A DNA stretch of 64,000 bases from contig CM066987.1 of NCBI GenBank assembly GCA_033977485.1, positions 48,487,033 through 48,551,032 on the forward strand. The letters run 5' to 3'. The translations under genes and the position numbers were made by a program. This DNA comes from Hydrangea macrophylla. Lineage: Eukaryota > Streptophyta > Magnoliopsida > Cornales > Hydrangeaceae. Under the pieces are notes generated by a model. That model saw only the letters and a program-made list of their open reading frames with translations. It did no database searches and was not told where the DNA came from. Below are positions 12,197 through 22,273 of the stretch, piece after piece; within the stretch, counting starts at the first letter, position 1; every line of letters begins with the position of its first letter.

Positions 12197-12306
12197 TGAG
12201 CGATCGAAGATAGTTCGATCGATCGCAAGTTCGATCGCTTAATGAAGGTTGAAGCGCTTGAGTTCCAAATGTTCAATCTATCGAGAAATGTTCGATCGAT
12301 CGAACA
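12197..12306. promoter_or_regulatory. GATC-palindrome cluster upstream of TATA, element C 5' LTR
   Basis: Perfect and variant copies of TTCGATCGATCGAA (perfect copy near 12291-12304, others near 12210-12240) in the U3 region, ending about 70 bp before the TATA-like tract. Half-site variants such as GAAGCGCTTGAG are interspersed. A role as a binding site for a dimeric factor is inference. Confidence 0.5.
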
Positions 12307-12371
12307 TGGTATTTTCAGAAACTTTCGCGTACGCAACAGTTGCGGAATTGTAACCCTAGCCTTTAGGTTTT

Positions 12372-12381
12372 CTATATATAT
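12372..12381 (+). promoter_or_regulatory. TATA box of element C 5' LTR
   Basis: CTATATATAT in the first third of the LTR. The 3' LTR has the same box at 24815-24826 and element A at 3479-3486. The conserved position and plant-like sequence support it as the core promoter. Confidence 0.6.
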
Positions 12382-12803
12382 GAGCATTGTATACGTCCCA
12401 ATGGACGCCGAACTTTACTTTTAATCAGTTTTCATAGAGAGAGAGAGATAGAGTTTTTGCTTGTTTTGTAGGTTTAACATTGGATTATGCTTAAGTTTTG
12501 AAGGATTCTACATTTAATACGAGTTTGTTAACATTCCAGGTTTCATATTATTGTTTATTTACATTCTGCACTTAGTTAATCGTAGTTTAGTCTTCAATCT
12601 CGTAGTATTGCATGCTAGAGAAGTTAAAATCACTAGTTTTCATAGTTTTCATGCAAAACTCACATCCAAACAAAGCCTTAATATTTTCATATGATAAAAA
12701 CCAGTCTGTGACACTCCAGACGATGTCTGAGTAGTCCTAAGGTTGGGAGAACACAATGAAACAATGATCTCCAGCCTCTGCCATGCAGCAGAATAAATCC
12801 TGT

Positions 12804-12887
12804 GTTCGATCGATCGGAGGTAGTTCGATCGATCGATTGAGGGATGAAGGTTTTCGATCGATCGAACGCACATCGATCGATCGAACT
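12804..12887. repeat. GATC-palindrome cluster, downstream part of element C 5' LTR
   Basis: Four palindromes spaced about 20-30 bp apart, downstream of the TATA box, so probably transcribed. The corresponding cluster of the 3' LTR (25243-25296) has lost one unit. Confidence 0.65.
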
Positions 12888-13555
12888 CTCTGTTTCTTGA
12901 GGATGTTCCCTGCACTATTCCAGGACCTTCTGTTTTAGAGATTTGTTATCATACTGCCCCCAAATGCTCAGTTTGTCAAAACAGTTTTTTAAATCAAGGC
13001 CCTAAGGCATTTTCTTTCAATATATTTTGCAAACCACCTTCAATGCTAACACCATTGTAGGTGCGAGTCTTAACTATTGAATTAAACCGCTTTCACGTGT
13101 TTCAAGTTAACTGTAATGAGATAGTCCCGGTCATGAAAGGGCTATGGATTCTTTATTTTCAGAGAAATACAGAAAACTGTGGGTAATATACTCCTTAGTG
13201 CTTCAAAGTAGCTGCATGGTAGATGGTTAGATTATTGTGGATTCGTGTAATCCCAACACTTTCTTCTTAAAGTTAAATCCTATTTTAGAGTATTGTTTTA
13301 ACTAGCTAATTAGTTCTTTAGTTTAATCTGAATTGCTTTCGTTAGTAGTCTTAGTTTGTGGAACTTTGTGTTCTGCACCATTATTAAATCTTATTGATTT
13401 TTTCTTTTTCTTTCTTTCTTTTCAGTTTAGTCTAAGTTAATAGGTCAACACCTTCCCTGTGGGATCGACCTGGTCTTAACCAGTTACTACTTGCAAGTCT
13501 ACCTACACTTGGGTATTGCACAAGAGCACACACAAAAATTCTCGTGTCAAGTTTT

Positions 13556-13573
13556 TGGCGCCGTTGCCGGGGA
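13556..13573 (+). other. Primer binding site of element C (tRNA-Asp)
   Basis: TGGCGCCGTTGCCGGGGA, 6 bases after the LTR end, is complementary to the 3' end of plant tRNA-Asp. This is the primer type known for Athila elements. Confidence 0.85.
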
Positions 13574-13679
13574 AGGCGACGATCAATTCCTTAGATTACC
13601 TCAATCTTTCCTGATCTATTTCTGTTTTCCTTTTTCTTTGAGTTCTCTAGGTTTTCAATCTTCTTAGGTTCTCTCGTTA

Positions 13680-14702
13680 ATGTCCGATAGTTCCGTCCAC
13701 AGAATTTTCGGAAATCCTCTATATTCATCTAATTCTTCCAGTTCTAGTAACCCTGTCACCACTCCAACTGAATCAATGGATGATAATCAGAGTGAACATG
13801 GTGACAATGTTGTGGTACCAGTTGATGATTCACTACGTCCGTTGTGCAATCTCATGCAACCAGAACACGCACCTACTCCTTCTTGCATTCTTATTCCCCC
13901 ACATGTTGGCGAATTTCAATTTTGCAATGGGATGATTCAACTCCTCCCAACATTTCATTGGATGGAAAGCGAGAAGGCATATCTACACGTTAAGGATTTC
14001 GAGGATGTTTGTTAAACATTCTCCCAAACTTGTACTGTAGATGTGACACGCTTAATGTTATTTCCCTTCACCTTGAAGGATAAAGCGAAGGCGTGGTTAC
14101 TCACCCTAAAACCGAATTCAATCTTCACATGGCATGCGATGAACACTGCGTTTTTGAAGAAATTCTTTCCACCTCACATGACCACAGAGCTAAAATGCCA
14201 AATAAGTTCATACAAGCAGAGGAGCAATGAAACCTTCACACAAACTTGGGAGCGTTTCAAAGATTTGCTTCTCTCATGTCCCCACCACGGATATGAGAAA
14301 TGGCATACCATCAGTCACTTCTATGAAGGACTAAATGGTGAAACGAAAAAGTTGGTCGAAACTATGAGCTCTGGATCATTCCTTCAAAAGAACACCGAAG
14401 AGGCTGAAGCTCATTTCGAGTGGTTAGCTGAACATGCTCATGAATGGTCTAACTCTGAAGATACACCTCGAACTCAAATATCGAGCCTGGAAGATAAGAG
14501 TTTGTACCAATTGAAAAGTGAAGATCATCTGATGAACAAATACAAAGAACTGGCGAAGAAGGTAGAAGAACTAGGGATGCGAGGAGAGAGCTCTAGGCAG
14601 GTTATGCTTGAGGAACCATGCGGCACATGTAACATGTTGGGACATACAACTCAATACTGTCCCAATGTGCCGTATTTCAAGAGCAGGCCCCTATGGAGAT
14701 GA
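13680..14702 (+). pseudogene. gag of element C (capsid and zinc knuckle), broken
   Basis: Structural protein gene for virus-like particles. It starts MSDSSVHRIFGNPLYSS at 13680, about 105 bp after the primer site. The retrotransposon gag core includes FHWMESEKAYLHVKDF and WLLTLKPNSIFTWHAM, followed by a coiled segment and a perfect CCHC zinc knuckle, CGTCNMLGHTTQYC, near 14619-14660. A TAA at 14013-14015 interrupts the frame; the frame then resumes unchanged at 14016. A 1-base frameshift near 14677 (by comparison with B) ends the second segment at 14702. In the family, gag and pol are one polyprotein, as the colinear frames here suggest. Confidence 0.86.
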
Positions 14703-15568
14703 ATGCCATACATGGTTTTCGAGGGGCGGGGAATTCCAACAATAACTTTTAAAATAACAATAGATGGAATCACCCCAGTTTCGATTGGAGAAATAATGCT
14801 GGGACCCAAAATCAATATCAACAGCAGCCCTACAACAACAATCAATATCAAGGGCAAAACAATAGGCCATCCCATCAGTACAATCAAAACAGAACCAATA
14901 ACTACAACCAAGCTCAACCCTCCAATCCACCATAGACCAATACCTATGTGCCACCACACAAGAAGGTTCAAGAAGAAGAGCCACTTGCTAATGCCAATCT
15001 AACGCAGCAACTCATACAGATGATGAGTAGAATGTCTGCCACGTTAGAAAGAATAGATGCACGGCAAGAGGGTTCAGGAGGAACATTCCCTGCCCAACCA
15101 CTTTCGAACCCCAAGGGACATAACAATGGTCCTAACAATCAAGAACATGCTAAAACCGTGACTACACTGAGAAGCGGAAAAATCATAGAGAAAAGCATGC
15201 CTCTGTCTACACCCGAAGTGTATAAAGAGGTGGAAGTGATGGATAATGAGCTTGAGCAACCATCTACTCAAGAGGAGGAGCCGTCTACTAATGACGAGGC
15301 AATAAAGGCAAACATTGAAGCTCCTAGAGTAGAGGAAGAAGTTGAGCAAAGGCCTGGAAAGGAGTCTGTTGAGGATGAACCACCAAAATACCCTTTCCCT
15401 GCACCTTATCCTCAACGGTTGAAGAAACCCAAGAATGAGACAAAGAATCAGGAGTTTCTGGAATTGTTTAAACAAGTCAAAATTAACCTTCCACTCCTAG
15501 ATACTATCAAGCAAGTGCCGGCCTATGCTAAGTATCTCAAAGATCTATGCACGGTCAAGAGGAGGTAA
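14703..15568 (+). pseudogene. gag-protease linker region of element C
   Basis: Low-complexity continuation of the gag-pol frame after the zinc knuckle. First an Asn/Gln/Tyr-rich stretch (about 14703-14930) interrupted by TAA at 14750-14752 and TAG at 14933-14935, then an open segment from 14948 with a short coiled coil (LTQQLIQMMSRMSATLERI), an acidic Glu-rich stretch, and the conserved pre-protease segment FLELFKQVKINLPLLDTI ending at TAA 15566-15568. The TAA at 14750 replaces a Gln codon still present in element B. This spacer is typical of Athila polyproteins and has no known enzymatic role. Confidence 0.7.
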
Positions 15569-16400
15569 AGTGTGAAGAAACATGCTTATGTCGCGTGCCA
15601 AGCAAGTGTGATCATTCAAAATGAGCTGCCTCCAAAACTCAAAGACCCCGGTACACCTACTGTCTCATGTAGAATCGGGAATCAAAGGATAGATAACGCA
15701 CTCCTCGATCTAGGAGCAAGCGTGAACCTGCTGCCATATTCAGTCTATAAACAGCTAGGGTTGGGTGAACTCAAACCCACCCGAGTCGCTTTGCAATTGG
15801 CAGACAGATCTGTGAAGTACCCTAGAGGGGTGTTAGAGGAGGTCCTTGTCCAAATAGACTCTTTTGTCTTTCCGGTTGATTTTGTGATATTGGACACAGA
15901 ACCTATGTCTAATCCTGGTGCACACATCCCGGTTATCTTTGGACGCCCATTCCTCAACACTATTGATGCCACGATCAAGATTAGAAGTGGTATCATGACT
16001 ATCGTATTCGGGAACATGACATTGAATGTCAAATTTTTTTCTAATCCCCGACCTGAAGAATACGATGATGAGGAAGAAATTCATTACATTGACACAGTCA
16101 TTGAAGATGAAGTTGACTTGGTCGACTACAAAGATCCTTTGGAAGTTGTGATGACTCAATTTGGCGATATCTATCAGCCTGCAGAGTCAATTCCAATGGA
16201 TGCTAACCTGAACCAGATGTGTCTTATGATGGATACGATAGATGAGGATAGAGCAGAATGCATGTGGGTAATGCCATATGAACAATTGTCTCTTAAAACT
16301 AAGTTGGCAATGCCTTCTAGTTTTCAGTTTCCGGAGTTAGAGTTAAAGGAGCTACCCAAAGAGCTAAAATATGCATTCCTAGGGACTGAAAACGTATCCT
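15569..16400 (+). pseudogene. Aspartic protease of element C
   Basis: Retropepsin-like protease that would process the polyprotein. The active-site box LLDLGASVNLLP has its catalytic Asp at about 15707. The downstream flap/C-terminal region is FGRPFLNTIDATIKIRSG. It continues in the same frame as the linker, separated by the TAA at 15566-15568. A linker rich in Asp/Glu leads toward RT. The frame ends at 16427-16429 because of a 1-base shift near 16395; RT continues in another frame. The protease core itself looks intact. Confidence 0.84.
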
Positions 16401-17243
16401 GTGATCATTTCATCTGCTTTAACTCATGAACAGGAAGGTAAGTTAGTGCAAATGCTGACCAAGCATAAGGATACTATGGGATGGACGATTGCTGACCTCA
16501 AAGGCATAAGCCCATCCATATGCACTCATAAGATATATCTGGAGGAAGACGCTAGACCTTCAAGACAAATGCAAAGGCGTCTGAATCCCAACATGCAAGA
16601 AGTAGTTAAAAAGGAAGTGCTCAAACTACTTGATGTTGGGATGATTTATCCGATATCTGATAGTCCTTGGGTTAGTCCAACCTAAGTGGTTCCAAAGAAA
16701 GCCGGCATAACGGCCATCCCAAACAAAGATGGTGAATTGGTACCAACACGTGTCCCCACTGGATGGAGGATGTGTATTGACTACAGAAAGTCGAATACTG
16801 TGACCCGAAAAGACCATTTTCCTTTGCCATTCATGGATCAAATGCTAGAACGTGTGGCAGGTCACAAGTATTACTGCTTTTTGGATGGATATAGTGGATA
16901 TAACCAAATTGAAATTGCTCCTGAAGATCAGGAGAAAACCACATTCACTTGTCCATTTGGTACATTTGCCTACCGTCGAATGCCGTTTGGCTTATGTAAT
17001 GCACCGGCTACCTTTCAGCGGTGCATGCTAAGCATATTCAGTGACATGGTCGAACACATCCTTGAAGTCTTCATGGATGATTTTTCATTGTTTGGCCGTA
17101 GCTTTGAAGATTGCCTCAGCAATCTCGAGCATGTATTAATGCGATGTGAGGATAAACACCTAGTTTTGAATTGGGAAAAGTGTCACTTTATGGTGACCAA
17201 GGGAATAGTCCTCAGCCATATAATCTCCGATGAAGGAATCTAA
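16401..17243 (+). pseudogene. Reverse transcriptase of element C
   Basis: RNA-directed DNA polymerase domain. Recognisable in order: pre-RT segment KHKDTMGWTIADLKGISPSI, fingers with RLNPNMQEVVKKEVLKLLDVGMIYPISDS, then WRMCIDYRKSN, FLDGYSGYNQI (first catalytic Asp), FGTFAYRRMPFGLCNAPATF, and the catalytic box FMDDF at 17073-17084 with both Asp present. It is broken by TAA at 16683-16685 (element B has a Gln codon there) and TAA at 17241-17243. Catalytic residues are intact, so the breaks may be comparatively recent. Confidence 0.88.
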
Positions 17244-17930
17244 GTGGATAAGGCCAAAATCGATATAATCTCAAATCTACCTGTCCCCCGTACAGTGAGA
17301 GACATCCGTTCATTCTTGGGGCATGCGGGATTTTATCGTCGGTTTATCCAGAACTTCAGTGCAATCTCTCGACCTCTTTGTCAACTACTTGTCAAAGATG
17401 TACCATTTGAGTGGTCAGAGAGTTGCCAAAAGTCCTTCGAGGATCTAAAAGAGCTCCTCACCTCTGCACCTATAATACAGGCACTCGACTAGAGTTTGCC
17501 TTTCGAATTAATGTGCGATGCTAGTGATTACGCCATTGGCGCGGTCTTAGGCCAGAGAAAGGATAATAAGCCATATGTAATATACTATACCAGCCGAACT
17601 TTGAATGAAGCTCAAATGAATTATACAACTACTGAAAAGGAGCTGCTGGCTGTAATATTCGCCTTGGATAAGTTTAGGTCTTATCTGATAGGGTCACCAA
17701 TCGTCTGTTTTATAGATCACTCGGCCCTCAAGTATCTGCTGTCTAAGAAAGACGCTAAACAACGGCTCATTCGCTGGATACTCTTACTCCAAGAGTTTGA
17801 TCTAACAATCAAAGATAAGAAAGGAGTAGAGAATGTGGTTGCGGACCATTTGTCACGATTGACTTTTGTCGACAATACTGAACCCCAATCCATTAAGGAT
17901 AAGTTCCCGGACGAACAGCTACTGGCAGTA
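17244..17930 (+). pseudogene. RNase H of element C
   Basis: RT connection (SFLGHAGFYRRFIQNFSAIS) followed by RNase H, which would remove the RNA template strand. Catalytic acidic residues are visible: Asp in MCDASD (about 17517), Glu in TTTEKELLAV (about 17634) and Asp in FIDHSALKYLL (about 17715). The domain ends near [15 protein letters not shown] at 17490-17492 replaces a Trp codon that element B retains (TGG). The frame before and after this stop is the same. Confidence 0.86.
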
Positions 17931-19237
17931 AGCGGTCTGCCTTGGTATGCTGATATCGTGAACTACCTAGTCACGGGAGAAACCCCGAATCATTGGTCAA
18001 ACCAAGACAGAAAACGGTTCCTCTCGTTCGCGCGTCATTTTTTTTTGATGACCCATATCTTTTCAAGTACTGTGCTGATCAAGTTATCAGGTGCTGCGTC
18101 CCCAATGAGGATATAACCGTAATTTTAGCATCATGCCATTCTGAGGCATGCGGTGGCCACTTCGCTTCACTGAAGACCACACAAAAAGTTCTACAAAGCG
18201 GTTTTTATTGGCCCACAATTTTCAAAGATGCGTATTCCTTTTGCAAGACATGCCAATGCTGTCAAAAGCTTGGAACTATTTCTAAAAGGAATTCTATGCC
18301 TTTAACCCCTATCATCACAATTGAGATATTCGATTGTTGGGGCATAGATTTTATGGGCCCATTTCCCAAGTCTAATAACTATGAATACATACTCCTTGCT
18401 GTAGAGTATGTGTCAAAATGAGTTGAAGCAATACCAACGAGATGCAATGACCACAGAACGGTCATGTCCTTTCTAAGAGAGCATATCTTGTCTCGTTTTG
18501 GAACTCCGAAAGCTTTACTAAGTGACCAAGGCAAGCATTTCTGCAATAGGCCTTTGGAGTCAATTCCCAAGAAATACGGAGTCCACCATAAAATCGCTCT
18601 TGCCTATCATCCATAGTCGAATGGGCAAGCGGAATTGGCTAACCGAGAAATCAAGTATATTCTCGAAAAGACGATTAGCTCCAACCGAAAAGATTGGGCA
18701 TACAAGCTGACCGACGCTTTATGGGCATACCGTACTGCCTACAAGACGAATCTAGGTATGTCCCCGTATAGATTGGTTTACGGGAAAGCTTGCCACCTCC
18801 CTGTTGAAATTGAGCATAAAGCTTACTGGGCGACACGCTCATTGAACTTTGATATCCAAGAGGGAGGTCAGTTACATAAGCTCCAACTTGTAGAGCTAGA
18901 GGAAATACGACGAGATGCGTATGACTCTACAAGGTTGCATAAGGAAAGGTTGAAGGCTCGCCACGATCGTACGATCTTTCGTAAATCATTTGAGCTGGGG
19001 CAAAAAGTTTTGCTGTATGACTCTCGCCTCCACCTTTTCCCAGGAAAGCTCTGTTCCCGTTGGACAGGCCCGTTCATTGTAAAAACTGTCTTTCCACACG
19101 GGGCGGTTGAGCTCGTCAATCCAAAGAACGATGATAGTTTCAAGGTCAATGGCCAAAGGTTGAAACCGTTCTTGGAGAACTTTCAAACTGAAGTTGAGCA
19201 CATCCAGCTGGATGAGCCCAACTATTCTCTCACTTAA
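17931..19237 (+). pseudogene. Integrase of element C
   Basis: Would insert the cDNA into the genome. N-terminal HHCC zinc module around CHSEACGGHFASL and FCKTCQCCQKLG (about 18130-18270). Catalytic core: WGIDFMGPFP (first Asp, about 18340), LLSDQGKHF (second Asp) and [17 protein letters not shown] (Glu). The C-terminal part includes [26 protein letters not shown] and ends with [16 protein letters not shown] and the stop at 19235-19237. No chromodomain follows. Defects: a 1-base shift in a T run near 18040, TGA at 18419-18421 replacing Trp (TGG in B), and TAG at 18614-18616 where the family has Gln. Confidence 0.88.
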
Positions 19238-19392
19238 AATCCAAAGTGGACTTCCATATTGTTGTTGTATTCCTTATCTTTCCCTGCATTTTAGTTTCTC
19301 TCTTTTGTTTTTAATTCTTTGTTCATTCTTTTAGTGTTTGTGATCTCATTCTAATCCGCTATACCTTAAACCACTCAATTGCAGGTGTATAA
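19238..19392 (+). other. Spacer after pol in element C with splice-acceptor-like end
   Basis: AT-rich, pyrimidine-rich spacer with no ORF. It ends in CAATTGCAG at 19376-19384, shortly before an ATG at 19393, resembling a 3' splice site. Confidence 0.4.
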
Positions 19393-19939
19393 ATGCGAGG
19401 TGATGATGTTCATTCTATCGTTCATGGGCTGATTCAAAATGTCGTTGTGGCACCAGGACTGAGGGTGAACTCACACCCTGCCCCCTGCTCATCAAGACCC
19501 TGAAGCTTACACTCTCATTGATGCTGCCCAAGGGTACCTTCCATACCCACGGGCCCTCCTTGACATCAATCCATATAAAAATATGGAATTTCATGATGAC
19601 TATGATATGGATGAGGAAGGAGACTTGTACATGGGGAGAATGGTGGATGATGCACTCATGGCACAATGGGAAAATGATGATATGTGGGAGCCATGGGAAG
19701 ATCATAACCTCCAGGATGTCGTCGCAGAACGTCACAATGCAGTTTTTGTTTTTGTTGACGACTTCCTTATTCCCGAGTTGGTCCCATACCGCTATGTGTA
19801 CCTGAGCTTTCTGCTATTTAGGCTCCAATGCCCCTTACCAGCTAGTGCATTTTTGGAATCTATGCCAATAGTGAGGTTGGAACTTAGTCACATTTCTTTT
19901 TATTTTGTTCCTGTTCCTTGTTTTTCTTTTCATGTTTAA
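19393..19939 (+). pseudogene. Extra ORF 1 between pol and env-like, unidentified, frameshifted
   Basis: Not recognised. From an ATG at 19393 the frame opens MRGDDVHSIVHGL, then a shift near 19480 leads into an open stretch of about 150 residues with LIDAAQGYLPYPRALLDI, a strongly acidic segment EFHDDYDMDEEGDLYMG, and MWEPWEDHNL, ending at 19939. The composition looks like real protein rather than chance: well-distributed Trp, Asp and Glu, no low complexity. A donor-like GTGAGG at 19872 might splice to the acceptor at 20004. Both flanking acceptor-like sites suggest expression from spliced RNA; this is inference. Confidence 0.45.
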
Positions 19940-20015
19940 TCCTTGTTTCTTGTGTTCTGTTATCTTAATATCGGTTTGTTTGTCTTTTGTCTTTTCCTTG
20001 TCCAGGATTGTCACT

Positions 20016-20324
20016 ATGTTTCTCAATGGTATTCCGGTGTTCCTTCCACATCAGCTTTTCCATGGAGCTCGCACACAGTCCCCTGGCACCCCACCGCAAG
20101 AGGAAGAACAATTGCGGATTTTCACACCATTATCTATGTCTCCACCGCAGTCTCCTCTCATGTGCACACCTCATTCCCTAGCGACTCCAGACATGCTGAA
20201 TGACACTCTTGCTGCTTTCAGATTATTTTGGGAATGGGAATTGTCAAGTTTGGAGTCCAATCTCGAAGATCTGGTGGTGTTCGAAGCAATAGAGAATGAA
20301 AAAGTTTTCGTGTTGGAAGTTTAG
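20016..20324 (+). CDS. Extra ORF 2 between pol and env-like, unidentified
   Basis: Not recognised; about 102 residues from ATG 20016. It begins MFLNGIPVFLPHQLFHGA, continues with a Pro/Ser-rich middle (LSMSPPQSPLMCTPHSL) and ends with an amphipathic acidic helix (FWEWELSSLESNLEDLVVFEAI). A pyrimidine-rich tract and CTTGTCCAG end at 20004, 11 bases before the ATG, resembling a 3' splice site. It is open, unlike its neighbours, but short. It may be the second exon of the ORF at 19393-19939 or a separate product. Confidence 0.45.
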   Translation: MFLNGIPVFLPHQLFHGARTQSPGTPPQEEEQLRIFTPLSMSPPQSPLMCTPHSLATPDMLNDTLAAFRLFWEWELSSLESNLEDLVVFEAIENEKVFVLEV

Positions 20325-20846
20325 TGTATCACTTCAATTTTGTTTTGTTATTTTCATTTTTATCTCAATTGAAGTGTAATTCTGGGCAAATGATTTTTAG
20401 TTTGGTTTTTATTTTAGTTATTCTTTGTAATAAGGTCTACGGATCACGTGGGGAGTTATAATTTTGCAAATTGACTGCATTTTGAATCTTTATTACTAAA
20501 TCTTTGCAATTTTATCTTTTGGTGATGTCCATTCTGGCCTACATGTCTGTGGTTGAACTACTTTTAAGTATCTCTGCATGTCCAGATCTGTGTCTGATAG
20601 TTGGGGGTGTTTTGGTTCACTTTTCCAATGAGTTCTATAAGTTTTTGAGTTCGATCGATCTAACCCCTCTCGATCGATCGAAACCCCTGTAAGCTCGAGC
20701 GCTTGAACTCGTTCTTAAATCGATTGAGAGTTTTGCTGTCGATCGATCGAACTAAGTTAGATCGATCGAACTAGAGCAGTAGCAGTTTCTTTCTTTTCCC
20801 TGTTCTAATCTGTGTCATGTTGTGTTCTATTTTCAGGGCTGCCACG
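20325..20846 (+). other. Non-coding leader of the env-like ORF, element C
   Basis: T-rich stretch with a purine tract (AGTTGGGGGTG near 20599), a GATC-palindrome cluster (20650-20772), then a pyrimidine-rich run ending in TTTTCAG at 20836, 10 bases before the ATG at 20847. The last resembles a plant 3' splice site. Confidence 0.55.
20650..20772. repeat. GATC-palindrome cluster inside element C, ahead of the env-like ORF
   Basis: At least four near-perfect copies of TTCGATCGATCGAA plus GAGCGCTTGAAC-type variants. It is the only such cluster in the internal region of element C. It could be an internal promoter element or an RNA hairpin series; neither is shown. Confidence 0.6.
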
Positions 20847-22273
20847 ATGAATCCAGTAACTGGCTACCACAAGTCCAAGCCCCTCAGCCTCACTATACCT
20901 GATCCGGTACCCGCACATGGGTTCCAGAATGATGAGGATCGGCGATGGTACGAGTGTTATTTCCAGACGCAGAAGGTGATGATTGAGCATCCTATCGAGT
21001 CGGTTTGGTCGGCGTACCCGTGGTTCCTGACACGGATTCGCTCCATGCCCCACTGGTTCCATTTACTCTCGCTTGCCAAGAGAGTAAATCTGTCATGGGT
21101 ATGTGGTGCGTGCGCGACGATGATACGCGACCCGGACGCACCATTCACATATCATGCTTTCTTCCGGGGTCGGGCGTTCGTCATCAGTCCCGCTACAGTT
21201 TCGGCCGCCTTGGGGGTACCAGAGGTACCAGATTATATTTGCCCCCATCGGCCTGACGCACCCGAGACCCCACCATCTGCCATTATCCGCGAGCTCACCA
21301 GAGGCGTCGTTCCTTCTTGGAATGGCGAGGCTTTGATTGAGGACCACTACCTTACCGACGACTACCACATGCTCCACCTGGCCCTCAGCAATTGCCTCCT
21401 GGTGACCTCTTATCGAGAAAAGATCGTGGCTTGGTAAGCGCAAGTATTATTTACAGTGGGAACAGGACAGCCGGTCTGCTTATCACGGCTTTATATCGAC
21501 TTCATGGTCCATCCCGCCTGCTTCATCGCCTCCAAGAAGCACCTGAAAGGTGCTTGGGCGATTCACAGAGTTATGGCTCAGGCCGGCTTTCCTGAGCTTG
21601 CTGGAGACGACCTTCGTTCTTCCCCCAGTCGATTCGGTGAGGCAGCGGCTCGCCGCTCAGACGCCGAGAAGAGGAAACGAAAGGGGAAAGGGAAAGCGAA
21701 GGTGGGGGCGAAGAAGAAGAGGCGTGGTGGGACAGACACAGAGGCTGGAGCTTCAGGGAGGCCCACAGAGGCCGAGGAGCTTGATACAGACGATGAGGAG
21801 GAGGATCCATTTGCTGCTGCTCAGCAGTTCGAGTTCCGACAGCGGTCGCAGACTCAGGCCCAGGGAGAGTCTTCTTCCTCTGTGCCTCTCCCGACAGTTT
21901 ATGAGCTGCTATTGGAGGAGAGATAGGCCAGGATTAGACTTGAGGGCCGGATGGATCAGCTGCAGACCTTGCTTGAGTCTATATTGATTCAGATTGGGGT
22001 CGATCAGGCCGTTCACTCTGTTACCATCCTACGACTACCCCGTCTGTACCGCCTGCTGCAGATCCATCATCTTCTGCTGCTCCTGCTCCTACTCCTACTC
22101 CTACAGGTCCATCCACTTCTTCTGCTGCCGCCGATCCATCACTTTCTGCTCCACTTACTACTGATCTTCCACCCACTTCTGCTGCTGCTGCACCTGCTAT
22201 TGCACCACTGCCACCTTCTCCCATTGACATTCCTTCTGACGTGGCTGATGATGATCCGTCGGGAGCCGCGTAG
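20847..22273 (+). pseudogene. env-like ORF of element C, with two stops and a frameshift
   Basis: The ORF after integrase, in the position of the Athila env-like gene. Its N-terminal two thirds (MNPVTGYHKSKPLSLTIPD; AYPWFLTRIRSMPHWF; FFRGRAFVISPATVSAALGVP) resemble the family called putative plant transposon protein domain, though I cannot run a search. Next come QPVCLSRLYIDFM, a Lys/Arg-rich basic patch (likely nuclear targeting or nucleic-acid binding), an acidic stretch, a coiled coil near LLLEER and a Pro/Ser/Ala-rich tail. TAA at 21435-21437, TAG at 21924-21926 and a frameshift near 22020 break it. No clear signal peptide or membrane helix is seen, so envelope function is doubtful. Confidence 0.68.

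Larger units (their letters stand above)
11942..13549 (+). repeat. 5' LTR of element C (1608 bp)
   Basis: Termini TG...CA, aligned over its length with 24385-25960. Contains the palindrome cluster 12197-12306, TATA-like tract 12372-12381 and second palindrome cluster 12804-12887. It is longer than the 3' LTR mainly by one palindrome-containing unit of about 30 bp in the second cluster. Confidence 0.92.

Noticed and set aside
14651..14984. Minus-strand ORFs with hydrophobic repeats opposite the gag linker of element C (and the plus-strand equivalent at 8125-8538)
   Set aside because: They mirror the Asn/Gln-rich gag linker on the opposite strand; hydrophobicity is a consequence of complementing AAC/CAA codons.
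20650..20772. Bacterial Dam-type GATC regulation or a replication origin
   Set aside because: GATC density alone suggested it, but the host is a plant; palindrome symmetry and position near promoters are the more economical reading.
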